Assembly (NCBI GenBank): GCA_027943335.1
Contig: BSBK01005648.1
Coordinates: 547,001-611,000, forward strand
Direction of reading: 5' to 3'
Origin: Chamaecyparis obtusa
Lineage: Eukaryota > Streptophyta > Pinopsida > Cupressales > Cupressaceae
DNA length: 64,000 nt
Shown: positions 1 through 10,728 of the stretch, piece by piece
How the letters are laid out: each line of letters begins with the position of its first letter
Position numbering within the stretch: position 1 is the first letter of the stretch
Program-made: the position numbers and the translations under genes
The notes under the pieces: model-generated
Seen by the model: the letters and a program-made list of their open reading frames with translations, nothing else
Told to the model about the DNA's origin: nothing
Database searches by the model: none

Positions 1-410
1 TGCTTACTAGTTTCTTTCTCTACTTTTTCTTTGTACCATTTAAACATTTGGAAAGCTTCTAACTTTTCTTTTAAAAACATGACTGCCATCATTCTAGAGA
101 AATCATCAACAAATAAGATAAAATATCTATCTCCATAATAGCTCTGAGTTCTCATTGGACCAAATAAGTCAGTATGAACTAAATCTAGAATTGCATTAGA
201 TTAATATTGTTTTCTTTTAAAACTAGACTTTGTCATTTTACACATTTGACATTGTTTGTACATCACTTGGTCAAGCTTAGACAAACTTGGTAAACCTCTA
301 ACTTTCCTTTTCTTACTGATCTTTACCATGTTGTCAAGATTCACATGACATAATCTCTTTTTCCATAACCAAACATCGTCATTCTTAGCCATTAAACATG
401 AAGTTTCAAC
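1..410 (-). pseudogene. Copia-1 GAG-pre-integrase and N-terminal integrase
   Basis: On the minus strand this gives the GAG-pre-integrase signature, with W-L-W-K-K-R-L-C-H-V-N followed by C-X2-C (K-Q-C-Q-M-C), the HHCC-type zinc-binding module of copia integrases. After it comes an H-T-D-L-F-G-P motif with the first catalytic Asp of the DDE core, then F-V-D-D-F-S-R-M near the window edge. A stop sits near 203 and the frame continues past the left edge. The upstream part of the domain (the N-L-F-Y-L-D segment) lies at 2822-2860, beyond the LARD-1 insertion. Integrase would insert copia cDNA into the genome; this copy is a truncated relic. Confidence 0.85.
406..410. repeat. Left target site duplication of LARD-1 (TCAAC)
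   Basis: TCAAC directly precedes the 5' LTR and recurs at 2817-2821 directly after the 3' LTR. Five bases is the usual LTR-retrotransposon duplication size. The site lies in the GAG-pre-integrase codons of Copia-1. Confidence 0.95.
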
Positions 411-746
411 TGTTAGAGTAGTCTTATGTTAGCTAATAATTAAATCATTTAATTATTAGTTTATCATACTCTAGGCTTAAGTTTCACTTAGGCTCTTTAT
501 AATTCTTTAGGGTTTTAGCCTTTAGGGTTTCGTGTTTCCTTTTATAAGGATTCACTTCTTTCATTTCAATAAGGAGATTGTATTTTTTTCATCATTGTTA
601 ATAGAAGATTATTTTCTTGCAACATGGTTTTGCAGTCTCTGGCCTATTGGCCGCCATAGCTTTCTGTCTCTCTTCTGTCTTCATTCTTGTAGCAGTCTTT
701 GGATGCAGGTGTTCTTGGGAAGATTTGATGGTTATCAAATCTAACA
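411..746 (+). repeat. LARD-1 5' LTR
   Basis: 336 bp, starting TGTTAGAG and ending TCTAACA, so the ends form the short inverted repeat TGTTAGA/TCTAACA. A TATA-type box (TTTTATAAGG) lies near 540-549 and probably marks the element's promoter. It differs from the 3' LTR by one base near 672 (CCGCC versus CCACC) and one near 732 region (GGATGC versus GCATGC). Confidence 0.95.
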
Positions 747-760
747 TGGTATCAGAGCTG
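747..760 (+). other. LARD-1 primer binding site
   Basis: TGGTATCAGAGCTG immediately follows the LTR. TGGTATCAGAGC is the classic plant LTR-retrotransposon primer site complementary to the 3' end of initiator tRNA-Met. Confidence 0.95.
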
Positions 761-1049
761 TCTTGCTGCTGGCTGTTTGAGTTTTATTGAAGCACAGAGG
801 GTTTCAAAAGCTTTCTTGGCTTTTTTTTAGTGGTTCTGGAGGGTCTCTATTTTTGGAGGCATTTTGGGCCCAAACGGACACTTCCATTGCGTCCAGAATG
901 CCCAAAAACCCTAGAATCCATATAAAGCTCATCCGATTTGGACACCGGAGCCTTTGGGGAATTTTTTCAGCCTCCTATGGGCCGTACGGGCTCGAAAATC
1001 GAGAAAAATTCTTGAAAAATGCAAAAAAAAGGTTTTTTTCTTTTAAAAA

Positions 1050-1405
1050 CGGTGCGCCGCCAGCGCGCCGCCAGCGCACCGCCAACGCGCCACCCGCAGC
1101 GGCTGCCGGCCAGCGCGCCGCCAGCGCGCCCCCGCCGCGCCGCCGTGGCCACCGCCGCCCACCGCTCCGCTGCAGCGCCTCTCTGCGGCCTCCGCCGCCC
1201 TCGGCCCCGCCGCCCACGCCCTCCGCTCCGCCGGCCCGCCCACCGCCGGCAGCAGCGCCGCCTCCCAGCCCCGCTCCGGCCCGCCCAGCCGCCGCCCGGC
1301 CCGTTTCAGCCCCCGCGGGCTCCTATTCGCAGCAGCACGGTCATCTGACCGACCAGGGGCTGCGGCCCAGCCCCCGGAGCGCGCCATGCGCCCGGGGGCC
1401 TATTT
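1050..1405 (+). repeat. GC-rich low-complexity block inside LARD-1
   Basis: About 350 bases of very GC-rich sequence in an otherwise AT-rich window, built of degenerate GCGCCGCCAGC-type units. All frames are therefore open and give Pro/Ala/Arg-rich translations on both strands. I do not regard any of them as a demonstrated protein. The flanking internal sequence holds a shorter repeated phrase (ATATCGTCGGAAAGCT near 1503 and 1661). Confidence 0.85.
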
Positions 1406-2468
1406 TTTTTAGCCCCTGGGGCTCTTATCTTGCCTTTTTGGGGGTACCTGGGCTTTTTTCGCTCTACAGGGAGCATACGGGGGTCTTTTTCTGACTTCCA
1501 TATATCGTCGGAAAGCTCTTTCCAAGCTCTTTCCGATGATGGAGGTTAGGGTTTTGGGTTCTACCATTTCAATAGCTTTTTTTGCTGTTGAAGTCTGATG
1601 TCTTTTTTTGCCTTCCGGGAGTCATATCTGGCTCATCCGGACTCCTTTTTCGGCAAACGAGATATCGTCGGAAAGCTGATTCTGTGTACTATTCAGTGGC
1701 AGAGGTATTTCTTCTAGATTCTACTCCAGGTTTTCACTCCTCCGAGTTATGTAGTTTATGCCCTCTGGTGGTGTGCTTGGTTCTACAGGTCCGGGGATCT
1801 CTTCTTCTGGTTTCTTAGTGCACTCTTCTTTCTGACTTCTGAGCTTGCATGCTCTTTCTGATGTATCTTTGTTCTGTAAACGCACTGAGATAAAGTGCCC
1901 TCTTCTGCATTTCTGGGATCTTTTTCACCTGGTTCAGTTTTAGTATTCGCACTCAGCTATAAAGTGCCATGGGGGGATTCTGATGCATTTGCCACTATAG
2001 GCGCATCCACTCTTGTCAAGTGAGCATACCTTCCATGACATTAGCCCATGTAGACTGTGTCTATGACACCGCCCTTTATCCTATGTGTGTGCTTCTGTTA
2101 CACTTTTGGTGTTCCTGGTTCTTCTTCTGCAGCTGTTTTTGGCATCGCATTTCAGTGTTCCTGTCACCTCTCCCAGTTCAGCATTATGGGGGGGTTCACC
2201 TGTTGGTTCTATTGCTTCCTGGTTCAATTGATCAGCTCTTCAGACACTTGTCTTCTCTACCTGGTCATGCACTTCAGTGGGGGTTCCAGCAGTATCTTCT
2301 GACAGAGTTTTCAGACATGCTTCAGAGGAGTTTCTTGCTCTCTTCTTGTTCCTTTCTCTAGGACATCTTTTGCTTTATGTTTGGGTACCTGATCAGGCCT
2401 AGTTGCCGGGACCCATCTTTCCTGCTTTCTGCAGTAGTTTATCTTTTTTTGCTTCTCCCTAAGTTACA
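1406..2468 (+). other. LARD-1 internal region, noncoding as far as seen
   Basis: Pyrimidine-rich sequence between the GC block and the purine tract. Short open frames here (for example 2020-2361) are Cys/Leu/Phe/Ser-rich with no motif. Loose repeats such as ATAAAGTGCC (near 1891 and 1959) are visible. I see no retroviral domain. Confidence 0.6.
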
Positions 2469-2480
2469 CTTAAGGGGGGG
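2469..2480 (+). other. LARD-1 polypurine tract
   Basis: A purine run ending in seven G directly abuts the TGTTAGAG start of the 3' LTR, the expected position for plus-strand priming. Confidence 0.85.
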
Positions 2481-2816
2481 TGTTAGAGTAGTCTTATGTT
2501 AGCTAATAATTAAATCATTTAATTATTAGTTTATCATACTCTAGGCTTAAGTTTCACTTAGGCTCTTTATAATTCTTTAGGGTTTTAGCCTTTAGGGTTT
2601 CGTGTTTCCTTTTATAAGGATTCACTTCTTTCATTTCAATAAGGAGATTGTATTTTTTTCATCATTGTTAATAGAAGATTATTTTCTTGCAACATGGTTT
2701 TGCAGTCTCTGGCCTATTGGCCACCATAGCTTTCTGTCTCTCTTCTGTCTTCATTCTTGTAGCAGTCTTTGCATGCAGGTGTTCTTGGGAAGATTTGATG
2801 GTTATCAAATCTAACA
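2481..2816 (+). repeat. LARD-1 3' LTR
   Basis: 336 bp, same length as the 5' LTR with two substitutions by eye, ending TCTAACA and followed by the TSD TCAAC at 2817-2821. Confidence 0.95.
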
Positions 2817-2821
2817 TCAAC

Positions 2822-3429
2822 ATTATCCAAGTAAAATAGGTTACCTCTTGATTGTTCACCAGTATCGATCAATTTTCCAGCACCATCATAGATCTTTTCC
2901 CTTCTATTTTCTAATGCAATTCAATGACCTATATTGTTCAATTGTGCTACACCCAATAGATTATAGTTAAGTCCTTTCACCCAATAATAATTTTCACTCT
3001 TGATCTTTTTATTTAGTAATATAGATCCTTTACCTTTCACTCAGCAAGGTGTATCATTTCCCATTTTCACAAATCCTACATTGTAATGCTCAAGATATTT
3101 GAACTTATCATCATCACCTATCATATGATGTGTGTAGTGACTATTAATATTCCATGTAAGATTTTTTCTTACTTTAGAAATAAGTGCCTTTTCTACATAC
3201 CTTTTTTTTTTTAGAATCTTCCTTCAATGCAATAAACACCACTTCTACATCTTCATCAGTTTTAGACTCAGTATCAACATATTCTTCAACTAGGTAGCAT
3301 GCCTTTTTTCCTTATCTCTATAGTCTTTGTTTTCTCTTTTTCCTTGTTATTGGTTACCTCTATGATCTTGGTACTCTCTTATATCATTCTTTCTTTCATT
3401 TGATCTTTCACTTGTTCTTTCATTATCAT
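2822..3429 (-). pseudogene. Copia-1 protease to GAG-pre-integrase segment, decayed
   Basis: The minus strand near 2822-2880 encodes the R-G-N-L-F-Y-L-D start of GAG-pre-integrase, in register with 1-410 once LARD-1 is removed. Near 3120-3180 the protease region reads N-I-N-S-H-Y-T-H-H-M where copia proteases have I-I-D-S-G-C-S-H-H-M. The catalytic Asp is Asn and the active-site Gly is lost. An acidic linker follows toward gag. The segment contains several stops. The family assignment is firm; the fragment cannot be functional. Confidence 0.8.
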
Positions 3430-4261
3430 TCTCGTCAGGACATCTTGCAACAATATGACCAACCTCTTTACATTTAAAACATATCAAGGGTAGTTTACCT
3501 CAGTATTTTCCTTTTCCTTTCGGTAGCCTTCTATCCATTAATGCTTCAAGTTCTTCAATCTCATCTTCTTCAGCTTCAGTATCACTTCCATTTCTTATTT
3601 GATGTCTACTACTTGATCTTCCAATATTTAAAGATGACATAAATGTAGATTCTACCTTAGGTAAAATACCGTTATCAAATTTTTTAAGCTCAAATGCAGT
3701 CAATCTATTGATCAAACTATCAAAGGAAATGTTATTACCAAGAACTTCTCTCATTTCATGTATTACAGAGACTCTAATAGCATAGGTAGGAAAAAGTGTA
3801 ATGAGAATTTTTCTTAATATAGTTTCTTCTTCAATAATTCCACTTTCTCCTTGAATAGCATTCACCACTTCCTTGACTTAGTTTCTATATTGAGTAATGT
3901 TTTTACCTTCTTTCATCTTTATATCATCAAATTTTCCTCTTAAGATTTCTACCTTTTCCCTGAGAACATTTGGATCTGCACCATGGAATAGTGTCAGTTT
4001 ATTCCACATTTCTTTTGTAGTTGTGCAGTTCTTAATTTTTTTAAATTCAGCATCTAATAGAGAAGTAATCTCAATCATCATTGCATTATTCTCTTGTCTC
4101 TCTTTCATCTGGTTGATAGTTATAGGACCAATAGGAGATATGAATTGATTTTTGAAATAGTATAGTGCAGAATCCCCAATTCCTGATAGATACAACTTCA
4201 TCCTACTTTTCCATGTTGAGAAAGTATCCTTGCTCAGCTTTGGTACCTCTCTCTTATACAT
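3430..4261 (-). pseudogene. Copia-1 gag (capsid-type region and zinc knuckle)
   Basis: Starts at a minus-strand ATG at 4261, about 50 bases from the primer site. The N-terminal part (4261-3878) is the UBN2/Retrotran_gag_2 type seen in plant copia gag, including F-S-T-W-K-S-R-M-K-L-Y-L-S-G and C-T-T-T-K-E-M-W. One in-frame TAA (3869-3877 region) breaks the frame, which continues to 3500. Near 3438-3490 lies a clean C-X2-C-X4-H-X4-C zinc knuckle (C-F-K-C-K-E-V-G-H-I-V-A-R-C). Gag forms the cytoplasmic virus-like particle and binds the element RNA. Apart from the stop this is one of the better preserved gag regions in the window. Confidence 0.88.
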
Positions 4262-4310
4262 CTTTAGATCTTTAACTTAAGTCCTTCAAACTTATTCCTT
4301 TAAGTACTCT

Positions 4311-4321
4311 CTCTGATACCA
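4311..4321 (-). other. Copia-1 primer binding site
   Basis: Minus strand TGGTATCAGAG, two bases from the LTR end, complementary to initiator tRNA-Met. Confidence 0.9.
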
Positions 4322-4323
4322 AT

Positions 4324-5820
4324 TGTTAGATAACTGACACGGGGGAGAATTAGTATTGATCAGTTATCCTATAGTCACAAATTCCTCTTTGATGTATAAT
4401 ATCAACTTGAATAAACAAACTAAATAGCTCGGTAAATACTTGACTATGGATTTCTAATTAATTAATCGACTATCAAATAATGTTAACATATACCGATCTA
4501 ACTAGTTATTGTAATGTGTAAAGTAAAACAAAAAAAATCACATGCATACACATCTAACATTTGATTTTTAATGTGGAAAACCTATTAAGGGAAAAACCAC
4601 CTGGGACCGGTACCTAAAATATTTTTACTCTTCTGATGTGAGCTCAGTTAAGAGCCAACCTTGTTAAAGGTTACAAAACACATTGTAAGGTGTGACCTTA
4701 TTAGAGGATTTATCACTAACAGTTCTCTGAGACCATACATTCACTTGGGTCAACAAGAAAACAAGTAACATTCATTGAATGTCATAGAAAATAGAAAAGA
4801 TGGTTAAGTATCACTCGGTTAAGAGATTTTGTTTGTAGCAATGGTTAGAATGCAACAATATATGACCTAATTCAAATGCAACTTCCTTTTCTCATTTTCA
4901 GATCTATGCTAAGCTCAATATCATTCTAGTCATCATAATCTCTTCAATCTCCTTCTTCCTATAACTCTATTCTTCTTAGTTAATCTCCTTCTATTACTCG
5001 GTTAGGTCTGTAGAATTATTCAGTTCTTACTTCAACCTATCTGACCAGCTTTGCATGTATGCAAATATTTTCCCTTCACGTGATACTCTCTTTGAATTTC
5101 TTGTCTCCTTATATAGACATGATAAACCATTTTATTTTCAGCCATAAATTTTGTCTCTTAATCTCCATCGTTGATTTTTCCTCTTCAACCTTCCTCAAAA
5201 CTTGTGCCATAAAAAGTTTTCAATCTTCATCATCTAATCATCCTTGAATTTTTTTAGCTGTAGATCTTTATAAAAAAAATTATCTTTATCCTTGGAATTT
5301 CTAGATTCATCCATCTCATCATCTTATATTGACAATCATATGTTCCTCCTTATTTCTCTCGTTTGGTCAATACCATGATGTGTCAGTTTCTTCCTTCTCA
5401 GTTAATACCACACTTAATGTACACTACACCTTCTCAATGTATACTACATCTACTCAGTGTACACTAAGTTCTTCATATACCGATCAAATCAACTTGTACA
5501 TTCTTGATATTCAATACTTAATAGAATCATGTAATCCAATCCAATCACTATCATACTATCATAGAATCATCAATAAGTTACCCAATGGATACCTTATGCA
5601 TAAATTAATCATACATCTCATCTTCATGCTGATATATCCTTTCCTTCACCAACATTACCTTATTCATATGTTTGCAACTATCATGATAAGTAAAGTAAAA
5701 ACTAGTTGACATCAATGACAATATAACAACTGATCTAATGTCTCACATATACCTTAGTAGCTTGGCGATCATCTTCACATTCTCCCATTTTGTTCTCCAA
5801 GTTGTTAATCAGCTATAATT
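4324..5820 (-). repeat. Copia-1 5' LTR (minus orientation)
   Basis: Its inner end reads TCTAACA on the minus strand. It is related to the 1.5-kb LTR at 48404-49917 along most of its length. It contains the LTR core (GGAAAACC ... GGGAAAAACCAC on plus, 4574-4602) and a minus-strand TATA box, TCTATATAAGG, near 5107-5117. The outer end is set by alignment with the 48404 copy and is approximate. Translations here (for example 5329-5709) are LTR shadows. Confidence 0.8.
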
Positions 5821-5822
5821 TC

Positions 5823-6200
5823 AAAAAAGTGAAGCTAAGATACTTGAGATGTCACAAGCATTTGATCCTTTGAAGGAATTAACTTCAGTGCATGCAACTC
5901 AAGTGATAAAACTCATTTCAAAAATCACAACTCTTGTCACTCAAATGGAAAGATTAAAGGGAAGGATCAGTGAACTAATGAGTCTAATAATTCCTAAATT
6001 GGACATTCTAATAAGAGGCTTGAAGGAAGTGGTTGCAACCTTTGAATATCCTGATGCACCTAGCTTGGTTGAGGAGGAAAGGTTGGCATATGTTGTTTAC
6101 AACTAGGTTGAGATTATAGAGAGAATGAATAAGAGTTGGGATGTAGACTTTGTAGCTCCAAGGATAAATTTCTCTGATATTTTGAAAATTTTGTAAGTAT
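5823..6200 (+). pseudogene. 3' coding remnant of an unidentified plus-strand LTR element
   Basis: A plus-strand frame enters from the Copia-1 junction and runs to about 6106 (start-like ATG at 5849), then on past one TAG to about 6196. It is helix-forming and Leu/Lys/Glu-rich. No domain is recognised. It is followed by two purine tracts (GGGGGAGAGA near 6290 and AAAAGGGGAGA near 6433), the usual arrangement at the 3' end of plant copia-like elements. I infer an element into which Copia-1 inserted. Confidence 0.45.
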
Positions 6201-6445
6201 ATTTTTCATACCTGTGTACATAAGTAGATGATATAGGATTTGGTAGATGATTTTTTAATAGAGATCCCAACCTTTTCCATTGATGTCTAAGGGGGAGAGA
6301 TATGGGTAAAAAATTAGTTATTCAACTTACGTGGAACATAGACTTTTGAAGGGAGATCTATCTTTTTGGTGTTTGGGATTTTTCTTGGGCACTTAGTCAT
6401 TTTTCACTAAGTGTTGCCATCAATGCCAAAAGGGGAGATTTTTAG

Positions 6446-7501
6446 AAAGAAACACCAGATTATATGATTTGTATGTTGTCATTGATTGCAACTACATTAA
6501 TCTCTTATGTCTACTTGAAATTTTTTAATTTTAGGGAAGGTCAGAATGGAAAATTAACTAAGTATGGAAGAACATGAATAGAATACAGGATCAATACAGA
6601 AAAATGTGAGAAATTATTGAAGCACACAATTAGGAGAATATTCTACAAGTTATATCATATCTATATCTATGATCATAATTGGTCATGTTACAATCTGATT
6701 GAGTTATAACGGGTTGAGTATCAGGTTGACAATGAAGTATGCGAAGTAGTGACAGTTACTTATTGGATTGATAAGTGGTCCTAATAGATCGATGATCTGA
6801 TCAGATTGATAACTCTTTTTGGTAGAGTTGACATGATAGATGTTATCTATGATTTGGTTGAGGTTAGCATGAAGATATAATCATTGTCTTCATCAAGGCT
6901 CTACATGTTTCATTTATGTTCTTCAACCTGAGAAGTTAACTTATTTTGTTTTTTCTATTGGGTACATAAGCCCAAGTTTTTGTGATGATTTGGAGTAGCA
7001 ATGGTAAGAGGAAATTATGCAAAATTTAGAGATGATGTATTGATATTTAGTGAATGAAAAGAACCGTATTGCAAAGGTTAGGTTGATGTATATGTTCTCT
7101 ACTTGAATGGAACTGTATAGGCATAATTGATGCTATCTCTCAATTCATAATTTTGGATTATAGTCCGAATATTTTGTATCAAAATTAGCCTCAATATGTA
7201 TTATAATCTGAATAGTGAGCTTTAGGAAGTGGACTTGAATGCAAAGTGCATTCCATTTTATAGTTTTCCCTTAATTGAGTCTTTATTATATTTGTAGAGA
7301 TAATTGTGGGTTCCATCCCCACCATGCTTTTTCTATTAACTAGGTCTCCACACAAAATCATGGTGTTATGAGTTTATGGATGATTGCTTTAGTTTTAGTT
7401 GTTTAGTTTTCATTTCTATTTATTTATTGTTAAAGAATTATATTGGTAGAGGTATAAATTTTAGAATGTTGATTCACTCCCTATTAGTGTTCCTCAATAC
7501 C
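6446..7501 (+). repeat. Relic LTR (plus) following the 6433 purine tract
   Basis: Starts after AAAAGGGGAGA and ends near a C-rich TTCACTCCC...AATACCAACA, the typical 3' end of these LTRs. A degenerate LTR core lies at 7309-7360. Limits are approximate because no mate was found. No coding content is seen. Confidence 0.45.
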
Positions 7502-8038
7502 AACACCAATTACCAGGATCAATAATATAAGATTTAAGATGTTGGATTTGTTTAGTGGCCTAGAGAAATTGATACACCTTTGTCATTGATGTCAAAGGGG
7601 GAGAGAGATAAAATATAAAAAAATCAAAGAAAGAATAATCAAGGAGAGAGAGAAGACCAAGGGAGATAGAAGATCAAGTGCACAATCAAGTATGAAGAGT
7701 AGAAGTGTAGATGAGAAGAGCATATGCAAAGAAGAGAAGAGGAGAAAGAAATAAAAAGTTTACATACTTGCACATAAGAAAGAGTTTTAGAAAAGAAGAA
7801 GAGTGTACATTAAAGGGGGAGAAAATGATGGAGAGAAGAGTGTGTAATATAGTTATAACCAAGGAGATATTGTTCCTAAGGAGAGTGGAGTTAGAGTAGA
7901 GGTGAGGAAATAGAGAATAATTAGAGAGACTCCAGAAAATATTGTGGATACTATTGGTAGTAATGTTGGGTTTTTATTGGATTATTATTTTATGGTTTTT
8001 CCCATGACATTTTTCCATCAATTCCAAAGGGGTAGATT
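7502..8038 (+). other. Relic internal 3' end with two purine tracts
   Basis: A short stretch between two relic LTRs. It contains ATGTCAAAGGGGGAGAGAGA near 7586 and CCAAAGGGGTAGA near 8026, the latter abutting a TGTTGG LTR start. The middle (7620-7900) is very purine-rich. The frame 7711-7899 is Lys/Glu/Arg-rich only because of that composition. Confidence 0.4.
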
Positions 8039-9502
8039 GTTGGAAATTCTGATGTGTTGTCATTTATGTCAACATGTCTACCATGATGTTTGGATGTTTT
8101 GATATATGTTATGAAATTTGTATGTTAGATATGCAATTTTTCTAGTAACATAATATGTTCAAATGAATGGTGAAGGAAGGTTATTGAAGATGAGGAGTCA
8201 CACACCTCATGGGATGATGAAGAGGTTTTATACATGGCTCATGTAAAATTTGAGTTTCTGACATGATTATTTGATCAATTTATGGTGTCATGGATGAAGG
8301 TTAGTTATTTTGCTAATTACCATTATTACAACATTATGAGTTGCAAAGATTAGTTTCATGCAAATGATCAAGGTGAGATCTTTGGTTGTGCAATTGGGAA
8401 TGTATTAAGGACAAATAAATGTTTCTAGAATTCAAAAGGTTTGTGATTATAATGGTCCATAAGGCATTTACAATTATTTTGGTTGAGGATAGTAATGTTC
8501 TTGAAGTTTATAATAAGGTGCTGACATATCTAATGTGTGTGATATATTTGACTATTTAGTTGAGATTCATGATGCCTTAGGATGATTTGGGATTACATTA
8601 TTGATGAGTTGGCATCTTACATTGATTGAGGTGACCAATTTTAATGGATTTAAGTTATATTTTTGAGTCCTTATCCAACATGTCAATAAAATTTGATAAT
8701 TATGGTTTATGAGATATTGATAAAATGTTTTAGGGTTATGGTGATGATATTGAGATGTTCTTGATGGATCTAAGGGATATTTGGAAAGCACATAGTGATC
8801 CTGATGGTTTATTCTAGCACTAAGAGTTGAATATTTAAGGATTAGGTTTTCTGACCTAGTTATTGATAAATATGGTGAATTAAGGTTTGATTTGTATTGC
8901 CATGTGTTGCACCAATTTTTGGAGGATTATAGATGAAAGTGGTTTCCAGTGAAGCACTTTTATATTTCTACTGAGGGATAGAATTATCATCTAAATGTGG
9001 AAGATATAATTGCAGAAAGGGATATGATTGTATTGAAATGGAACTGACCAAGGCATAGGTAGATGCTATCATATAGATCATGAAATCTCAAATTGGTGTC
9101 TGAATTGGGACTCTAAGTCAGTGAGACTTTAATTATAAGTTATTGATACTTCCTTAGGTTGTATCCAAAGGAATATTGAGTAGTGAACACTATGTGGTGT
9201 GCTTTAATGCATGTCCTTTCTCTATATTGTAATAAATCTATACTTATAACAAGGTATTTGTATTATTGTGGGTTTTAGCCCACTATGTTTTTCACCCTAA
9301 TTTAGGTTTCTGTGATAAAAACCATTATGTTATGTGGTGTTGATATTTTCTAATTTTTGTTTACATGCTTTACATTCTACAAATTAGTAATAACGTCTTA
9401 ATAGATTAAGGGCTTCATATTTTAAGGATTTGAATGTTTAAGTGTTTTTGGGAGAAATTATTTCACCCCCTCTCTCAATTGCTTGCTGCCTATTTCCTAC
9501 AC
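8039..9502 (+). repeat. Relic LTR (plus), starts TGTTGGAAAT
   Basis: Begins TGTTGGAAATTCTGATG right after a purine tract. The next bases carry the TTGTCAT.TATGTCAAC phrase common at the start of plant copia-like LTRs. It ends in ...TTTCACCCCCTCTCTCAATTGC...TCCTACA near 9502. LTR core at 9258-9330. No mate is seen, so it is a solo or degraded LTR. Confidence 0.5.
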
Positions 9503-10343
9503 CATGATATTTACTAGGTTGATCCACACAATGAAAATTTTGTCTAATTTTGTGGTTTTGAGTTGATTGGTAAAGAAGTAAACATTTCATCTATACATTA
9601 CCTTGTTGTCAACTTTAGAGAATGTGCACCAATGTTGTTGAATTTGAAGAATGTGAGCCAATGTATTTAATTGTAGCTACACAAGATGATGTAATATAAT
9701 GTTTTTAGATCCTCTCTATCTCCTAGTTTGGACCACTTTCATCGCATTGTGTTGTTGAGGCTGACTTGTTGAGGTCATTGCTTTAGGCCAATCTAATTAC
9801 TTATTTTATTGATGTTGGGATTTATATATAGAAGATAAAATTAGTTACAAATATGTGGAATATGCATGTATTATGGAAGATTTGAGATTGATGAAGGACA
9901 TATGTGTAGTAGAAGTTGTGGAGCTAAATTGATGAATATTTTATTGAGACATCATGTAAAAAGTATGCACATTCCAAGGAGATTATTGGAAGAAATGAGA
10001 TGAAGCATTATACATTGCAATTATTTTTATGTATCCTATACTGAGATAGTGACTCTTTGTAGAAATTCATTTTTATCTTTCCCTAAAATAGTAAATCTTT
10101 GCTAAAAGTTTGAAAACAAGCCTCATTTTAATATGTTTCATATATAGAAAGATATTATCAATGTGGTTTTTTCCTCATTAGATTTCCACATAAAATTGGT
10201 GTTCTCTTGTTGATTAGTATTGATTAAATTATCTTTTATTTCTGCTAATTAAGGTTATAGGTTTTTGTTTTAAAGTAAAGAGATTAAGTATTGATAAAGT
10301 TATTCACTCCTCCTAGTATTAGGGTATGTTCAATAATCAGTAT
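9503..10343 (+). repeat. Relic LTR (plus) leading into a copia gag
   Basis: Degenerate sequence with an LTR core near 10160-10195 and a C-rich end (TTCACTCCTCCTAG near 10305). It is followed by a weak primer-like ATTGGTGTTGGAG, then a gag start at 10385. The left limit is a guess. Confidence 0.4.
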
Positions 10344-10384
10344 TGGTGTTGGAGTAAGCTTATTCACTTTGAGGAAGGTTCAAG

Positions 10385-10728
10385 ATGCAAAAACATGGAT
10401 CTCACAAGGCTCTTAAGTTTGATGGTTCAAAATTTACACTGTGGTAAGTAAGAATAAAAGCACATTTAACATCATTAGAGTTTAAGATTTAGAACTCTAT
10501 CATATATGGTTACTCCTCTATTTGACCCTATTATAGATTTGATGGATATTGGAGCATATAAAAAGATTAGAAAAGAAAGGAATGCAAATTTGAGTCAGAC
10601 TGAAAATTAAGAAATCAATGAAGGTGATGTGTTCCAATACTACTAGATGAATATTTTATAATCTCAATGACATATATGAAGGATATGGTAAGGTAAAGTA
10701 GATGAAGATGCAATTTTTTTATGAACAC
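10385..10728 (+). pseudogene. Copia gag N-terminus, plus strand, fragment
   Basis: From ATG at 10385 the frame encodes K-F-D-G-S-K-F-T-L-W followed by K-A-H-L, the N-terminal gag signature of plant copia elements (F-D-G-x-N-F-x-x-W-K). At least six in-frame stops follow within 250 bases. It is cut at about 10729 by a minus-oriented LTR. It is the only plus-strand copia coding sequence in the window. Confidence 0.65.

Larger units (their letters stand above)
411..2816 (+). mobile_element. LARD-1: short pol-less LTR retrotransposon, young
   Basis: A complete 2,406-bp element with two 336-bp LTRs (411-746, 2481-2816), a primer site directly after the 5' LTR, a purine tract directly before the 3' LTR, and a perfect 5-bp TSD. 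The 1,734-bp internal region has no gag, protease, RT or integrase that I can recognise, so it must have been mobilised in trans. The LTRs differ at only two positions by eye, the youngest pair in the window. The size lies between classical TRIM and LARD elements. It sits inside Copia-1 and is oriented opposite to it. Confidence 0.93.
1..5820 (-). mobile_element. Copia-1: Ty1/copia element, 5' part, minus strand
   Basis: Read on the minus strand the order is LTR (4324-5820), primer site (4311-4321), gag (about 3430-4261), degenerate protease (about 3120-3180), GAG-pre-integrase and the start of integrase (1-410). This is the canonical Ty1/copia order with integrase before RT. RT, RNase H and the 3' LTR lie outside the left edge. 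The element is split by LARD-1 (411-2816), and its coding frames rejoin when that insertion is removed. The protease active site is mutated and gag has a stop, so the copy is dead. The right LTR limit is uncertain by about 10 bases because no second LTR is available for comparison. Confidence 0.88.

Noticed and set aside
787..1494. 235-codon open frame in LARD-1
   Set aside because: Its openness comes from the GC-rich block, where all frames on both strands are open (also minus 967-1387). No domain, and the translation is low-complexity.
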